Source: JACMJL01 sp963791805 (GTDB lineage Bacteria; Bacillota; Clostridia; Clostridiales; Clostridiaceae). From it: 64,000 bases of DNA. The stretch's first letter is position 1; each line of letters begins with the position of its first letter. The position numbers and the translations under genes were made by a program. The notes beneath the pieces are model-generated. The model saw only the letters and a list, made by a program, of their open reading frames with translations. It was not told the DNA's origin and did not search any database. Below are positions 1 to 8,801 of this stretch, piece after piece. The stretch lies in NCBI GenBank assembly GCA_963791805.1, contig CAWBTU010000006.1:1302001-1366000 (forward strand), in the 5' to 3' direction.

Positions 1-2
1 AA

Positions 3-62
3 AGTGAATATTCAGATGAACTGATTAATCAAGTGGTTGAAAAAGCTCATGAAAAACTTTAG
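3..62 (+). CDS. C-terminal tail of the upstream gene, probably TlyA-family rRNA methyltransferase
   Basis: The first bases read as an open frame of 19 residues ending VVEKAHEKL and a TAG stop, just before nadK. In clostridia the gene directly upstream of nadK in the argR-recN cluster is usually tlyA (hemolysin/rRNA 2'-O-methyltransferase), whose C-terminus often looks like this. Too little sequence is present for a family call; identity is inferred from gene order. Confidence 0.45.
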   Translation, partial: SEYSDELINQVVEKAHEKL

Positions 63-74
63 TGGGTGAAGAAA

Positions 75-920
75 ATGAAAAACATAGGTATTAATATAAA
101 TAATAGTAAGGATATTGACGGGAAAATATTGGATTCCATTTTAAAATTAATTTATAATGAAATTAACGATTGTAACATTAAGATTTTTAAGGAAATAAAG
201 GATTTAGTAGATGCTTCTGTTGAAGATTTTGACATGTTAGTAGTTCTTGGTGGAGATGGTACAATTCTTGCAGCTGCGAGAGCACTAGGCAAGCATCAAA
301 TTCCTATTTTAGGAGTTAATATTGGTAACTTAGGGTTTCTAACAGCAGTTGAAAGTGGTAGATTTAAGTCAGCCATTCAATCAATTCATTTAAATAAATA
401 TTATATTGAAGAAAGATTGATGTTAGAATGTGATATTTTTAAAGAAGGAAAAACCTTGTTCTATAATTGTTTAAATGATATTGTTATTGCTAAAGGTACA
501 TTATCAAGAATAATTGAATATGAAATATTTATTGATGGAAAAAAATATACTGATTTTGTAGCTGATGGTGTTATTATTTCTACTCCTACTGGTTCAACAG
601 CTTATTCACTTTCAGCAGGAGGACCAATAATTTATCCGCAGTTAGAAGTTCTATCTCTATCACCTATATGCCCACACTCCTTTGGTATGAGAACAATAAT
701 TCTTGATAGTAAAAGTGAGATAACAATAAAACTAATAAATGAGTGGGATAGTGCATTTCTAACAGTTGATGGGCAAGAATCAATTGAATTATTTGAAAAA
801 AATAATATTTTAATAAAAGCTTATCCGTGGAAATGTAAGTTAATAAGATTAGAAGATTATGATTATTTTGATGTACTAAGAGAGAAAATTATTTGGAAAA
901 CCAAAAAGGTTAGAAAGTGA
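75..920 (+). CDS. nadK: NAD kinase
   Basis: Cytosolic ATP/polyphosphate-dependent NAD kinase, making NADP from NAD. The glycine-rich GGDGT motif follows VLVVLGG-type strands at about residue 60; NDIVIAKGT and TPTGSTAYSLSAGGP, the NAD-binding NE/D and GGxxxSTAY-like motifs, lie mid-protein. About 281 residues, normal for the family. GTG at 66 is possible, but ATG at 75 is better placed behind TGGGTGA. It lies 6 bp upstream of argR and is probably cotranscribed with argR and recN, the order conserved in Bacillus and Clostridium. Confidence 0.95.
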   Translation: MKNIGININNSKDIDGKILDSILKLIYNEINDCNIKIFKEIKDLVDASVEDFDMLVVLGGDGTILAAARALGKHQIPILGVNIGNLGFLTAVESGRFKSAIQSIHLNKYYIEERLMLECDIFKEGKTLFYNCLNDIVIAKGTLSRIIEYEIFIDGKKYTDFVADGVIISTPTGSTAYSLSAGGPIIYPQLEVLSLSPICPHSFGMRTIILDSKSEITIKLINEWDSAFLTVDGQESIELFEKNNILIKAYPWKCKLIRLEDYDYFDVLREKIIWKTKKVRK

Positions 921-926
921 GGATTT

Positions 927-1379
927 ATGAAAGTTACACGTCAAGCGAAGATTTTAGAACTAATTAATTCTAAGGATCTAGATACTCAAGAGGAATTAGC
1001 AGAGGAATTAAAAAAGGATGGAATGGATGTTACTCAAGCTACAGTTTCAAGAGATATTAAAGAATTGAAACTAATTAAGGTTATGTCAAACAATGGTAAG
1101 TACAAATATTCTACTATTTCTCCAACCGAGAATTTCTTATCAAATAAATTAGTTAGTATTTTTACCCAAACGGTTTTACAAGTAGAAAATATTGATAATT
1201 TTATCGTTATTAAAACAATTTCTGGATCGGCATCAGCTGCAGCGGAAGCTATTGATTCACTTCATTTTCAAGGGATTGCTGGAACTATAGCTGGAGATAA
1301 TACAATTTTTATTTTGGTAAGAAATAAAGAAAACGCATCGGAGATTGTACAAAAAATTAATAAATTGCTAAATGAGTAA
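927..1379 (+). CDS. argR: Arginine repressor ArgR
   Basis: Hexameric arginine-responsive transcription factor of arginine metabolism. The N-terminal ~70 residues form the winged helix (TQATVSRDIKELKLIKV is the recognition region); the C-terminal half holds the oligomerisation/arginine-binding domain with the typical GTIAGDNTIFILV segment. 150 residues, the standard length. Ribosome site GTGAGG precedes ATG 927; the stop is 12 bp before the recN start. Placement between nadK and recN is the usual Firmicute arrangement. Confidence 0.95.
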   Translation: MKVTRQAKILELINSKDLDTQEELAEELKKDGMDVTQATVSRDIKELKLIKVMSNNGKYKYSTISPTENFLSNKLVSIFTQTVLQVENIDNFIVIKTISGSASAAAEAIDSLHFQGIAGTIAGDNTIFILVRNKENASEIVQKINKLLNE

Positions 1380-1391
1380 AGGATGGTATCT

Positions 1392-3092
1392 ATGCTTCAA
1401 CAGTTAAATATAATCAATTTTGCACTTATTGAGAATTTAACTATTTCATTTAACAAAGGTTTAAATATACTTACTGGTGAAACTGGAGCAGGTAAGTCTA
1501 TTTTAATTGATGCAATTAATTATGTTTTAGGAGGTAAATTTAATAAAGAGCTTATTAGAACCGGCGAGGACAGAACCTATGTAGAAGCTGTTTTTTTAAT
1601 TGAAAATTCTAAAACAAAAGAAGTTTTAAAAACTTTTGAGATAGAATATGATGATATGGTTATAATAAGTAGAGAAACCTTCCAATCAGGAAGAAGCCTT
1701 GCAAAAGTAAATGGAAAGTCTTTAATTTTATCCCAAGTAAAACAAATCAGTGAAACTATTATTGATATCCATGGACAACACGAAAATCAAAACTTATTGG
1801 ATAGTAGCACCCACATTACATATCTTGATTATTTTGGCGATAAAAAGTACGGGAAGATTTTAGAAGAATATAAAAAAAGCTACAAAAAATTAAACGAGAT
1901 AAATTGTAAAATTGATGAAATTCAAGGTAAATTTGGAGAGAGAGAAAAACTAATTGATTTCTTGAAATATCAGTTAGAAGAAATAGCTAATTCCAAGTTA
2001 AAGGAAAACGAAGATTTAGATCTAGAAAATCAATACGCTATAATTTCAAATTCAGAAAAAATAACTAAAGTTTTATGTAATTCCTATGAGGTTCTATATA
2101 ACGGAATTGAAGAGGTTCCTTCTGTAGTAGAAAATTTAGGTATGGTTATTAAAGAACTTAGGTCAATTGAAAGTAATTTAGAAAGTGTAAAAAAAATAAG
2201 TGACTCATTAGAAGAAGCTTATTACAATATTGAAGAAAACATAGAAGAAATTAGAAATGTAAAAGAAAAGATTTATTATGATGAAGGTGAACTTGAATAT
2301 ATAAATCAAAGGCTTTATATAATAAATAGCCTTAAAAAAAAGTACGGCAATACTATTTTAGATGTAATGGAGTATAAAAATAAAATATCAGTGCAGTATG
2401 AAGAATTAGTAAATAGTGAAGAAATAATTAGTAAACTAAAATTAGAAAAAAATCAATTAGAAGTATTCATGATTGAAACAGCAAAAAAATTACATATAAA
2501 GAGACTTGAAATTGCAAAAGAACTTGAACATAAGGTGAAAATAGAATTGAATTATATAGGCTTAGAAAAAGGTATTATTAAAATTCAAGTTATTGAAAAT
2601 GATGCATTTTTAATTAATGGATTTGATAAAGTTCAATTTTGTATTTCAACTAATCCAGGCGAACCTGTAAAACCTTTAGATAAAGTTGTATCAGGTGGAG
2701 AGCTTTCAAGAATAATGCTTGCTCTTAAAACTGTATTTGTAGATAAGGATAAAATACCATCAATTATATTTGATGAAATTGATACTGGAATTAGTGGAAG
2801 AGTTGCGCAATGCGTTGGTGAAAAAATGTTTGCTATTTCATCTAAGCATCAAGTATTTTGCATTACTCATTTACCACAAATAGCATCTATGTCTGATTTT
2901 CATTATTTAATCACAAAAGATGTAAAAAAGAATAAAACATTTACAAAAGTAAATTTAATGAATTCAGAAGAAAAACAACTTGAAATTGCAAGGATGATAG
3001 GTGGCGCGGAAGTTACTAATCTAACATTAGAAAATGCAAAAGAACTAATAAAAATGGCTGAAATGAAAAAAATAGAGTTATTAAAAGCATAA
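1392..3092 (+). CDS. recN: DNA repair protein RecN
   Basis: SMC-like ATPase acting early in double-strand break repair. Walker A (GETGAGKS) is near residue 31, a long coiled-coil-rich centre occupies about residues 150-370, and the C-terminal half carries the ABC signature VSGGELSR and Walker B IIFDEIDTGISG. 566 residues, full length. ATG 1392 fits the AAAGGATGG ribosome site better than the in-frame ATG at 1383. A hairpin terminator immediately after the stop closes the nadK-argR-recN transcript. Confidence 0.95.
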   Translation: MLQQLNIINFALIENLTISFNKGLNILTGETGAGKSILIDAINYVLGGKFNKELIRTGEDRTYVEAVFLIENSKTKEVLKTFEIEYDDMVIISRETFQSGRSLAKVNGKSLILSQVKQISETIIDIHGQHENQNLLDSSTHITYLDYFGDKKYGKILEEYKKSYKKLNEINCKIDEIQGKFGEREKLIDFLKYQLEEIANSKLKENEDLDLENQYAIISNSEKITKVLCNSYEVLYNGIEEVPSVVENLGMVIKELRSIESNLESVKKISDSLEEAYYNIEENIEEIRNVKEKIYYDEGELEYINQRLYIINSLKKKYGNTILDVMEYKNKISVQYEELVNSEEIISKLKLEKNQLEVFMIETAKKLHIKRLEIAKELEHKVKIELNYIGLEKGIIKIQVIENDAFLINGFDKVQFCISTNPGEPVKPLDKVVSGGELSRIMLALKTVFVDKDKIPSIIFDEIDTGISGRVAQCVGEKMFAISSKHQVFCITHLPQIASMSDFHYLITKDVKKNKTFTKVNLMNSEEKQLEIARMIGGAEVTNLTLENAKELIKMAEMKKIELLKA

Positions 3093-3118
3093 CCAAGTTT
3101 CTTGGTTATGTTTTTTTT
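3090..3118 (+). terminator. Rho-independent terminator after recN
   Basis: TAACCAAG and CTTGGTTA form an 8-bp stem with a 3-nt loop followed by a T-rich run, overlapping the recN stop codon. Confidence 0.85.
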
Positions 3119-3214
3119 ATGGAATTAATGACTTTTAAGGCAAGTTTATTTCGTATAATTAAATAATTTAAGGGCAAGTTAAACTATGAAAAGTAAAATC
3201 AGGAGGTAAAAAGC

Positions 3215-4433
3215 ATGAAGAAAAAAAGTCTTATTAGTAATATGCTGTATTTTAGCTCCGTTTTTAATTTTAGGATTAAATATTTTAAATGAAATAAGCA
3301 AGATTCCAAGTACAATCTTTATAAGAGAAGGAGATAAACTAACTTTTAGCCCACTTATTCAGATGAATGATGAAAAGGTAACAAATGAATCTAATATTCA
3401 GAAGTATGATAAGAAGTTAAATGTAAATTTTTTAGGTGTTGTTAAAGTTAAATCAGTATTTGTAAAAGCTGTTTCGGATAGTATAGAAATATTTCCAGGA
3501 GGTCAGCCTGTTGGCGTAAAACTAAATACAAAAGGTGTTTTGGTAGTTGGACTATCAGATATAACTGGTGAAAAAGAAAAAATATCAAGTCCTGCGTCAG
3601 CAGCTGGAATTTTGATTGGAGATTGTATTTTAGAAATTAATAAAAAACCAGTAACCAGTACCCAAGAGGCTACAAACGAAATAAATAAATGCAAAGGAAA
3701 AGAAATTGAACTTCTAGTAGATAGAGATGGAGAGAAATTTGTTAAAAAAATTGTGCCATTTAAAAGTTCAATAGATAATAGCTATAAAATTGGGTTATGG
3801 ATTAGAGATTCAACGGCTGGAGTTGGTACATTAACTTTCTATGATGCAAATACTAATAAGTTTGCTGCATTAGGTCATCCAATAACAGATGTTGATACTG
3901 GAACGATTCTTAAGGTTAATACAGGAAACTTAACCTATTCATCAATAGTATCAGTAAAAAAAGGATTAAAAGGAAGTCCAGGAGAGTTAAGGGGTATTTT
4001 TGTAAATGAGCAGAGTCCTATTGGAAGCATACTGAAAAATACTCAATGTGGAATTTTTGGAGCTGGAAGTAAATATCTAATTAATTCAAAATATAATAAA
4101 CCTATGAAAGTTGCGTTAAGAAATGAGATTAAAGAAGGTCCAGCAAAGATATTAACTACAATAGAAGGTGAAGAACCAGATGCTTATGATATTGTCATTG
4201 AAAAACTGCTACAGCAGGATACACCAGGAGCTAAAAGTATGATAATTAGAGTAACAGATTCAAGATTGTTAGAGAAAACAGGTGGAATTGTTCAAGGAAT
4301 GAGTGGTAGTCCTATAATACAAAATAATAAAATCGTTGGTGCAGTTACACATGTTTTAGTAAATAAACCCGATACAGGATATGGAATATATATAGAGTGG
4401 ATGCTTAAGGATGCCGATATATTAACTCATTAG
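3215..4433 (+). pseudogene. spoIVB: SpoIVB peptidase, frameshifted near the start
   Basis: SpoIVB is the forespore-secreted PDZ serine peptidase that triggers pro-sigma-K processing by cleaving SpoIVFA. An excellent site AGGAGG precedes ATG 3215, but after MKKK the frame ends within 25 codons. Removing one A from the A7 run at about 3222-3228 restores a membrane anchor (VLLVICCILAPFLILGL) that runs into the rest of the protein. The body is intact: PDZ domain about residues 105-190, then the S55 peptidase domain with GHP histidine and GMSGSP serine motifs. It lies directly upstream of spo0A, as in other spore formers. The indel may be a real mutation or a homopolymer sequencing error. Confidence 0.85.
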
Positions 4434-4501
4434 CGTGAAAAAGTAGGCATTTCATGAATAAAGGTAGTAAATTTAAATAGAAAATAGTAAAATACTAAGG
4501 G

Positions 4502-4543
4502 GTATTAAAAGATAGTAAATAAATTTGTGCTATCTTTTAATAC
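4502..4543 (+). terminator. Hairpin between spoIVB and spo0A
   Basis: A perfect 14-bp stem (GTATTAAAAGATAG / CTATCTTTTAATAC) with a 14-nt loop; the 3' arm contains the T-run. It probably terminates spoIVB transcription. Confidence 0.7.
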
Positions 4544-4588
4544 ATTATTAAAGAATTATGTATTTATTTTACAAAAATAATTTTTTTA

Positions 4589-4615
4589 GAAGGAATTATC
4601 TTTCTTTTGTCGAAT
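4589..4615 (+). promoter_or_regulatory. Sigma-H-type promoter overlapping a 0A box, upstream of spo0A
   Basis: GAAGGAATT followed after 13 bp by CGAAT matches the sigma-H consensus (RWAGGAxxT - about 14 bp - HGAAT). The same stretch contains TGTCGAA at 4608-4614, the Spo0A-binding 0A box core. This is the autoregulated arrangement known for spo0A in Bacillus; its match here is read from the sequence, its function is inferred. Confidence 0.6.
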
Positions 4616-4660
4616 TAGTTAATTGTTAAGATATGGTAACAAAAAAGTAAAGGAGATTGA

Positions 4661-5488
4661 ATGATGGAAAAAAGTAATATTAGCGTAATTATAGCAGATG
4701 ACAATAAAGAATTTTGTAACATTCTTAATGATTATTTGTTGAATCAGAGGGACATTATTGTAACAGGAATTGCAAAAGATGGAATTGAGGCTTTGAAGTT
4801 AATTCAGGAAAAAAAACCAGATTTAGTTGTACTAGATATTATAATGCCACATTTAGATGGGCTTGGGGTCCTTGAAAGATTAAATACAATGAATATTGAT
4901 CCAATGCCAAGAATTATTGTTCTATCTGCAGTAGGACAAGATAAGATTACTCAAAGAGCAATAATACTTGGGAGCAGATTATTATGTTGTAAAACCTTTC
5001 GATATGGATGTATTCACTAAAAGAATAAGGGAAATGTTTAATAATACTATTTCCGGAAATGATTCAAAAAAATCCAGTTTCTATAATTGATGCTAGTGAA
5101 ATAAATAATTCTATGGAAAGCAATAAACCAATGGATTTAGAATCGGAAATTACTGCAATTATACATGAGATTGGAGTTCCAGCACATATTAAGGGTTATA
5201 TGTACTTACGAGAAGCAATCAGTATGGTTGTTAATGACATAGAACTTATTATCTGCAGTAACAAAAGAATTATATCCATCTATAGCAAAAAAATATAATA
5301 CAACTGCTAGTAGAGTAGAAAGAGCTATAAGACATGCAATAGAAGTAGCATGGAGTCGAGGACAAGTTGAAACTATAAACAAGCTCTTTGGATATACAAT
5401 AAACAATGGAAAAGGAAAACCAACCAATAGCGAATTCATAGCAATGGTTGCTGATAAATTAAGGCTACAGAAAAAAATGACAAGCTAA
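4661..5488 (+). pseudogene. spo0A: Sporulation master regulator Spo0A, three single-base frameshifts
   Basis: Response regulator that starts sporulation. The receiver domain is recognisable (acidic DDN near residue 12, phospho-acceptor in VVLDIIMPHLDG), and the C-terminal Spo0A DNA-binding domain is easily read (RVERAIRHAIEVAW and the conserved SREF/NSEF-type end). The frame changes three times: an extra G near 4970 (LGADYYV-type sequence becomes LGSRLLC), one extra base between 5061 and 5083, where an A7 run lies, and one extra A near 5248. Each is +1, so the original frame returns for the last 80 residues. As written, only a truncated receiver would be made. Preceded by a good RBS and a sigma-H/0A promoter. 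Confidence 0.9.
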
Positions 5489-5673
5489 TTACTACATAAT
5501 GCTTTTGTATCAATAATTTGAAGCTGATTTATAAATTTTAGAAAAAACCAATAAACTATGACAAGTACGTCATGAAAAACGTAGTTTAATGGTAGTATTT
5601 GAGTACTAATTTATATTAAAAAACCAATAGACTTTCTTCGTTTATAGAAAAATGGAGGAGGTCTATTTTTTTT
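5489..5673 (+). other. Intergenic region after spo0A, hairpins before an integrase remnant
   Basis: No gene. It contains AAACTATGAC/GTCAT...AGTTT nested complementarity at about 5550-5590, and ATAGAC (near 5628) paired with GTCTATTTTTTT (5660-5672). The latter could be a terminator and overlaps the GGAGG ribosome site of the next reading frame. This is the left boundary of the accessory island. Confidence 0.4.
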
Positions 5674-6084
5674 ATGAAAAATACACAAATTATGGTTGAA
5701 GAGTTATTAAGGCAGATAGATACAACAAAATTTCATGAGTTTAGAGATTATATTTGCATTCAATTATTATTAGATACTGGAATGCGTATAAGCGAATGTT
5801 TATCTATTAGAGTAGAGGATATTAATGATAGAGCAATACTTTTACTTTCAGATAATACAAAAGGTAATCCAGTCCTTCTTAGAACTTTTGAAAAGAAATT
5901 AAAGGGTTATGGGTTAAGGATAGGTTTAAAAGATATTGCACTTCATACATTATATTCCATTTTGGGTCATTCATCTGTGACTATTACAGAACAGGCTTAT
6001 TTAGATTTAACAGATAAAGATATAAGAACTAGTTATCAGAAGTTTAGTCCTTTAGAAAATATGAAAAAGGGAGGGAACAAATAA
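5674..6084 (+). pseudogene. Tyrosine recombinase/phage integrase remnant
   Basis: The catalytic-domain start is visible (LLLDTGMRISECLSI with the first catalytic Arg) and so is the end (ILGHSSVTITEQAYLDLT with the H/W position and a Tyr). The segment between, which should contain the HxxR box, is missing: DIALH joins directly to TLYSILGH. The N-terminal core-binding domain is absent too. 136 residues instead of about 300 or more. Probably a relic of the recombinase that once moved part of the 5.5-14.8 kb island. Confidence 0.7.
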
Positions 6085-6085
6085 C

Positions 6086-6278
6086 ATGATTAATTACACA
6101 CTTATAGATAACTCCCCTAATCACCAATTCAAATATATCCGATGGAGCATATAGACTTCTATCCTATTTGACTTCAATGTGTTATGGTTCAGAGAAAACT
6201 ACATGTTAATCAAGCCAACAATACCTCGCTACAAAGCTATGTAAATATAACACGCTAATATACAATAGAACACACTAA
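6086..6278 (+). pseudogene. Helix-turn-helix (replication-type) protein remnant
   Basis: ATG 6086 opens MINYTLIDNSPNHQF, and after a frameshift near 6130 the sequence reads SDGAYRLLSYLTSMCYG, then TAA at 6207, then SSQQYLATKL. This is the N-terminus of the HTH_36-type proteins found in clostridial plasmids and phages, where the region normally reads ...CYPSQ..LA.KLGKS. Here TAT CCA appears to have become TAA TCA. Frameshift, nonsense codon and truncation together indicate long-standing decay. Confidence 0.6.
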
Positions 6279-6657
6279 TTGGGATTTTATACCATACGAT
6301 AAGACAATATAGTTTAATAACTTAGGACAAACTATTATGATAAGTTAGGACACTCTATGATATATGAAGAACTAAAATTTAATAATTAATTTATTTGAAT
6401 AGATTATACTCAATAATAAAGAGTATGGACAAAGATAATCTTGGTGTGAAAATAGTAAAAGTTATATGGTAAACTGTTACAACAACTAAATATAATATAC
6501 TAAATAGTACCAAACAGATATTGCATACTTTTAGATTATGTTTTATAATTTAAATAATAACCATATATAGAATTATTTAACATAAAATGATTTGCTATTC
6601 TAATTTCAATTAGTGATATTTAATAATTAAATCATAATTATAGGAAGGTGATAAAGT
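6279..6657 (+). other. Gene-free stretch with short degenerate direct repeats
   Basis: No convincing reading frame. At about 6296-6356 three imperfect ~22-bp repeats built on GATAAGTTAGGACA/ATAACTTAGGACA occur in tandem; they could be iteron-like or operator sites of the decayed replicon, but this is speculation. The last 50 bp hold the ribosome site (AGGAAGGTGA) of the following gene. Confidence 0.35.
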
Positions 6658-7200
6658 ATGAATGTTCAACCGATTAACAATGCTTTAAAGTCATTTTTCT
6701 CTAGTCCATCAATTAAACAAACAATAAAACGGGTACTTATTATAAGTACACATAATCCACGTGTAATAGAAGAGGTAGAAAAAGGTGCAGCAGAAATAGT
6801 AAAATTTGCATCTTCTCTTAAATTAGACATTTCATTCAAAATAAAAGAATCAGAATTCATAATTGAGAAAACAAATAAAATTCAAATTAATAAATATACA
6901 ACTGGAGATGTAAGTAATTCTTCTGTAATTCAAGGAAACGATATTAATATTAATAAAAATATTAGTATTAATATCGTTATTACCCAAGACCAATTAAAGC
7001 AACTTATTGAATTGACAGATAACTTAAAAAACTTACGTAGTAAATTACCAGTTAAGATAAATAGTGAAGAGCTGAAGGAAACTAATAGAATTTTAAATGA
7101 TATTAACGATAAATTTAAAATTTTAAATAATCAACTAGAAGTTATTTTATTAAAAGTTACAGATGTCTCTTTATTAAGACAAGGATTAAGCTTAATCTAA
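6658..7200 (+). CDS. Unrecognised 180-aa protein with central V-x-Q-G beta motif
   Basis: No family recognised with certainty. Residues 1-75 are a mixed alpha/beta N-terminal region; residues 82-98 read GDVSNSSVIQGNDININ, a short beta-strand motif; residues 108-165 are predicted coiled-coil/helical (QDQLKQLIELTDNL, ILNDINDKFKIL). The next gene carries the same motif followed by a helical segment, so the two look like parts of one module. Start ATG 6658 follows AGGAAGGTGA. Located inside the mobile-element graveyard between spo0A and nudF. The motif resembles the VxQG-type beta motifs used as adaptors or amyloid-like signalling sequences in bacterial conflict proteins; this is inference only. 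Confidence 0.6.
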   Translation: MNVQPINNALKSFFSSPSIKQTIKRVLIISTHNPRVIEEVEKGAAEIVKFASSLKLDISFKIKESEFIIEKTNKIQINKYTTGDVSNSSVIQGNDININKNISINIVITQDQLKQLIELTDNLKNLRSKLPVKINSEELKETNRILNDINDKFKILNNQLEVILLKVTDVSLLRQGLSLI

Positions 7201-7227
7201 ATGTTTAATATTCGAGGAGGTTTTTAT

Positions 7228-7593
7228 ATGGGAAGTGGCAATACATACATCACTAGAGATGTGAATTATTCAAATGTGGTTCAAGGCGAAAATATAAATA
7301 TTGATACACACAAAGTTGATAAATTTAAAGAATTTAACAGTGAATTAAAACAATTGCAAGATTTAATAAAAAATGATATGAAAATTAGTGAAAATGATAG
7401 GAATGAATCATTAGATAAATTAATAGAATTAGAAGAACTCTATAAAAATATTAATAATAAAGATTGTGAGAAGGAAGTTAAAGGTATAATACGTTGGCTT
7501 AAAGGATTTGCTAGTGAACTACCAAATGCAATTGAATTAACAACAAAACTTAGCCTATTTATTTCTCAAGCTGGAAAAGTATTTGGTTTATAG
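7228..7593 (+). CDS. Unrecognised 121-aa protein sharing the motif of its neighbour
   Basis: Start ATG 7228 is set by GAGGAGG at 7214-7220, 27 bp after the preceding stop. Residues 9-26 (TRDVNYSNVVQGENINID) align with residues 81-98 of the upstream protein. Then come a charged helical segment (about 30-85) and a more hydrophobic end (residues 88-121, WLKGFASELPNAIELTTKLS onward) that could associate with membrane. Cotranscribed with the upstream gene and closed by a strong terminator at 7651. Function unknown. Confidence 0.6.
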   Translation: MGSGNTYITRDVNYSNVVQGENINIDTHKVDKFKEFNSELKQLQDLIKNDMKISENDRNESLDKLIELEELYKNINNKDCEKEVKGIIRWLKGFASELPNAIELTTKLSLFISQAGKVFGL

Positions 7594-7650
7594 TTAGTAT
7601 TCATTTATACTAGGACTTAAATGAATAAAGTCTCCATCTTTTTTTACGAT

Positions 7651-7693
7651 AGACATACCAACCTTTATTACCAGATGTTGGCATGTCTTTTTC
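7651..7693 (+). terminator. Terminator of the 6658-7593 pair
   Basis: AGACATACCAAC and GTTGGCATGTCT pair over 12 bp with one mismatch, 14-nt loop, then TTTTTC. Confidence 0.8.
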
Positions 7694-7822
7694 TATCTTA
7701 AAAATACATATAATCTTCTCTAATTTAAATGATAACTGATTTAAGGCATATTTGTATTCCTAAATTTTTTAATTACTTCTTTTGTAAGGGTTCAAGAGTG
7801 CAAAATGCACCTCTAATACTTA

Positions 7823-8045
7823 CTAATCAACAGTTTTAGTTTCACCATTCACTAGGTGAGGGGAGGATATAAAGTTTTTTCGTTCTTCTGATGGTAAATC
7901 TAGAAGAGCATAAACCTTGGTAATAGATAAATCCGCAATCGCTTTCGTATTTGAAAATTCAGATGCAACTCTAATAAAATTTTGTGCTGTTCTTTCAGTA
8001 AAATCTACTTTCTTCTTTAAATAATTTCCCAATTCTCCATGAGGT
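7823..8045 (-). pseudogene. DUF3102-type protein, 5' end lost
   Basis: On the minus strand the frame reads KESLPHGELGNYL, VDFTERTAQNFIRVASEFSN and ALLDLPSEER, the core of DUF3102 proteins of clostridial plasmids and phages. The normal N-terminal region is missing: the sequence abuts, out of frame, the stop of the DnaA-N-like gene at 8055, so a deletion has fused the two. The apparent start within the fragment has no ribosome site. Confidence 0.55.
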
Positions 8046-8054
8046 AAACTTTCT

Positions 8055-8618
8055 TTAACCCCAACTAACTTCTAGCACTTTTCTTTTATCTAAATGTATA
8101 TTCAAATGAACCCCATAACCATTTTTTTTAAGTTTATCCATTATTTTTTCAAGAACATACTCATTACTTTGGTTCTTATTTAAAATTAGTGTTGTACTAA
8201 AACATCCTGTTTTAGCTATTATTTCTATCCTACTTAAGATGTCTTTAAGTTCCGTTTTTATTGTTTCCTGTATATCAATTTTCTCTTGCAATACACGTTC
8301 TGTAAGTTGTTTCATCTCACTGGCAGTTTTGATATTATCAGTTTCAACTATATCGGCATCAACTTTATAGACAACTTTAACTTTAATCTCATCAAAATTA
8401 ATAAAGAGTCTATAGCATTTTTCAATGTACTCTAAATACCTAATCTCAATAGTATCCTTCAAAGACTCATTTTGAACTAATATAACTATATTACCATCCG
8501 CAAGAAAAGCCTTATCAATGCAATATAAAAATGTATTATATGTAATTTATGTAATATCTAGTAGCATTTGTTCTTTTACTTTCTTATTAATCTTTTCCAA
8601 GTCATTTAGTATTTCCAT
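8055..8618 (-). pseudogene. DnaA N-terminal-domain-like protein with in-frame TAA
   Basis: A minus-strand ATG at 8618 with GGAGGGATATTAT upstream opens MEILNDLEKINKKVKEQMLLDIT, then a TAA at 8549-8547, then the same frame continues ITYNTFLYCIDKAFL...IRYLEYI. The pattern of 'S/T-YNTFL', alternating beta strands and 'RYLEYI' resembles DnaA domain I. The C-terminal part (residues ~120-187) has a second alpha/beta region ending LNIHLDKRKVLEVSWG. A single nonsense codon is the only interruption. Such proteins occur next to partition/DUF3102 genes in mobile elements; the family call is by eye. Confidence 0.5.
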
Positions 8619-8801
8619 ATAATATCCCTCCCAAAAATCTTAGTAGTAACTAATATTATAACAAGATAGGAAGATGCGTGTAAGAAGTAAAATATGGATA
8701 ATGATTTTGCTTTGTAGAATTGCAAAGGAATTTTCTGAAAAATAAATAGAGGAATTCACATTGCTATGAAGAAATTTATATAAAAAGGAGATGGGTATAA
8801 A

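Noticed and set aside
6296..6356. A CRISPR array in the short repeats
   Set aside because: Repeats are imperfect, contiguous and without unique spacers of constant size; no cas genes are present.
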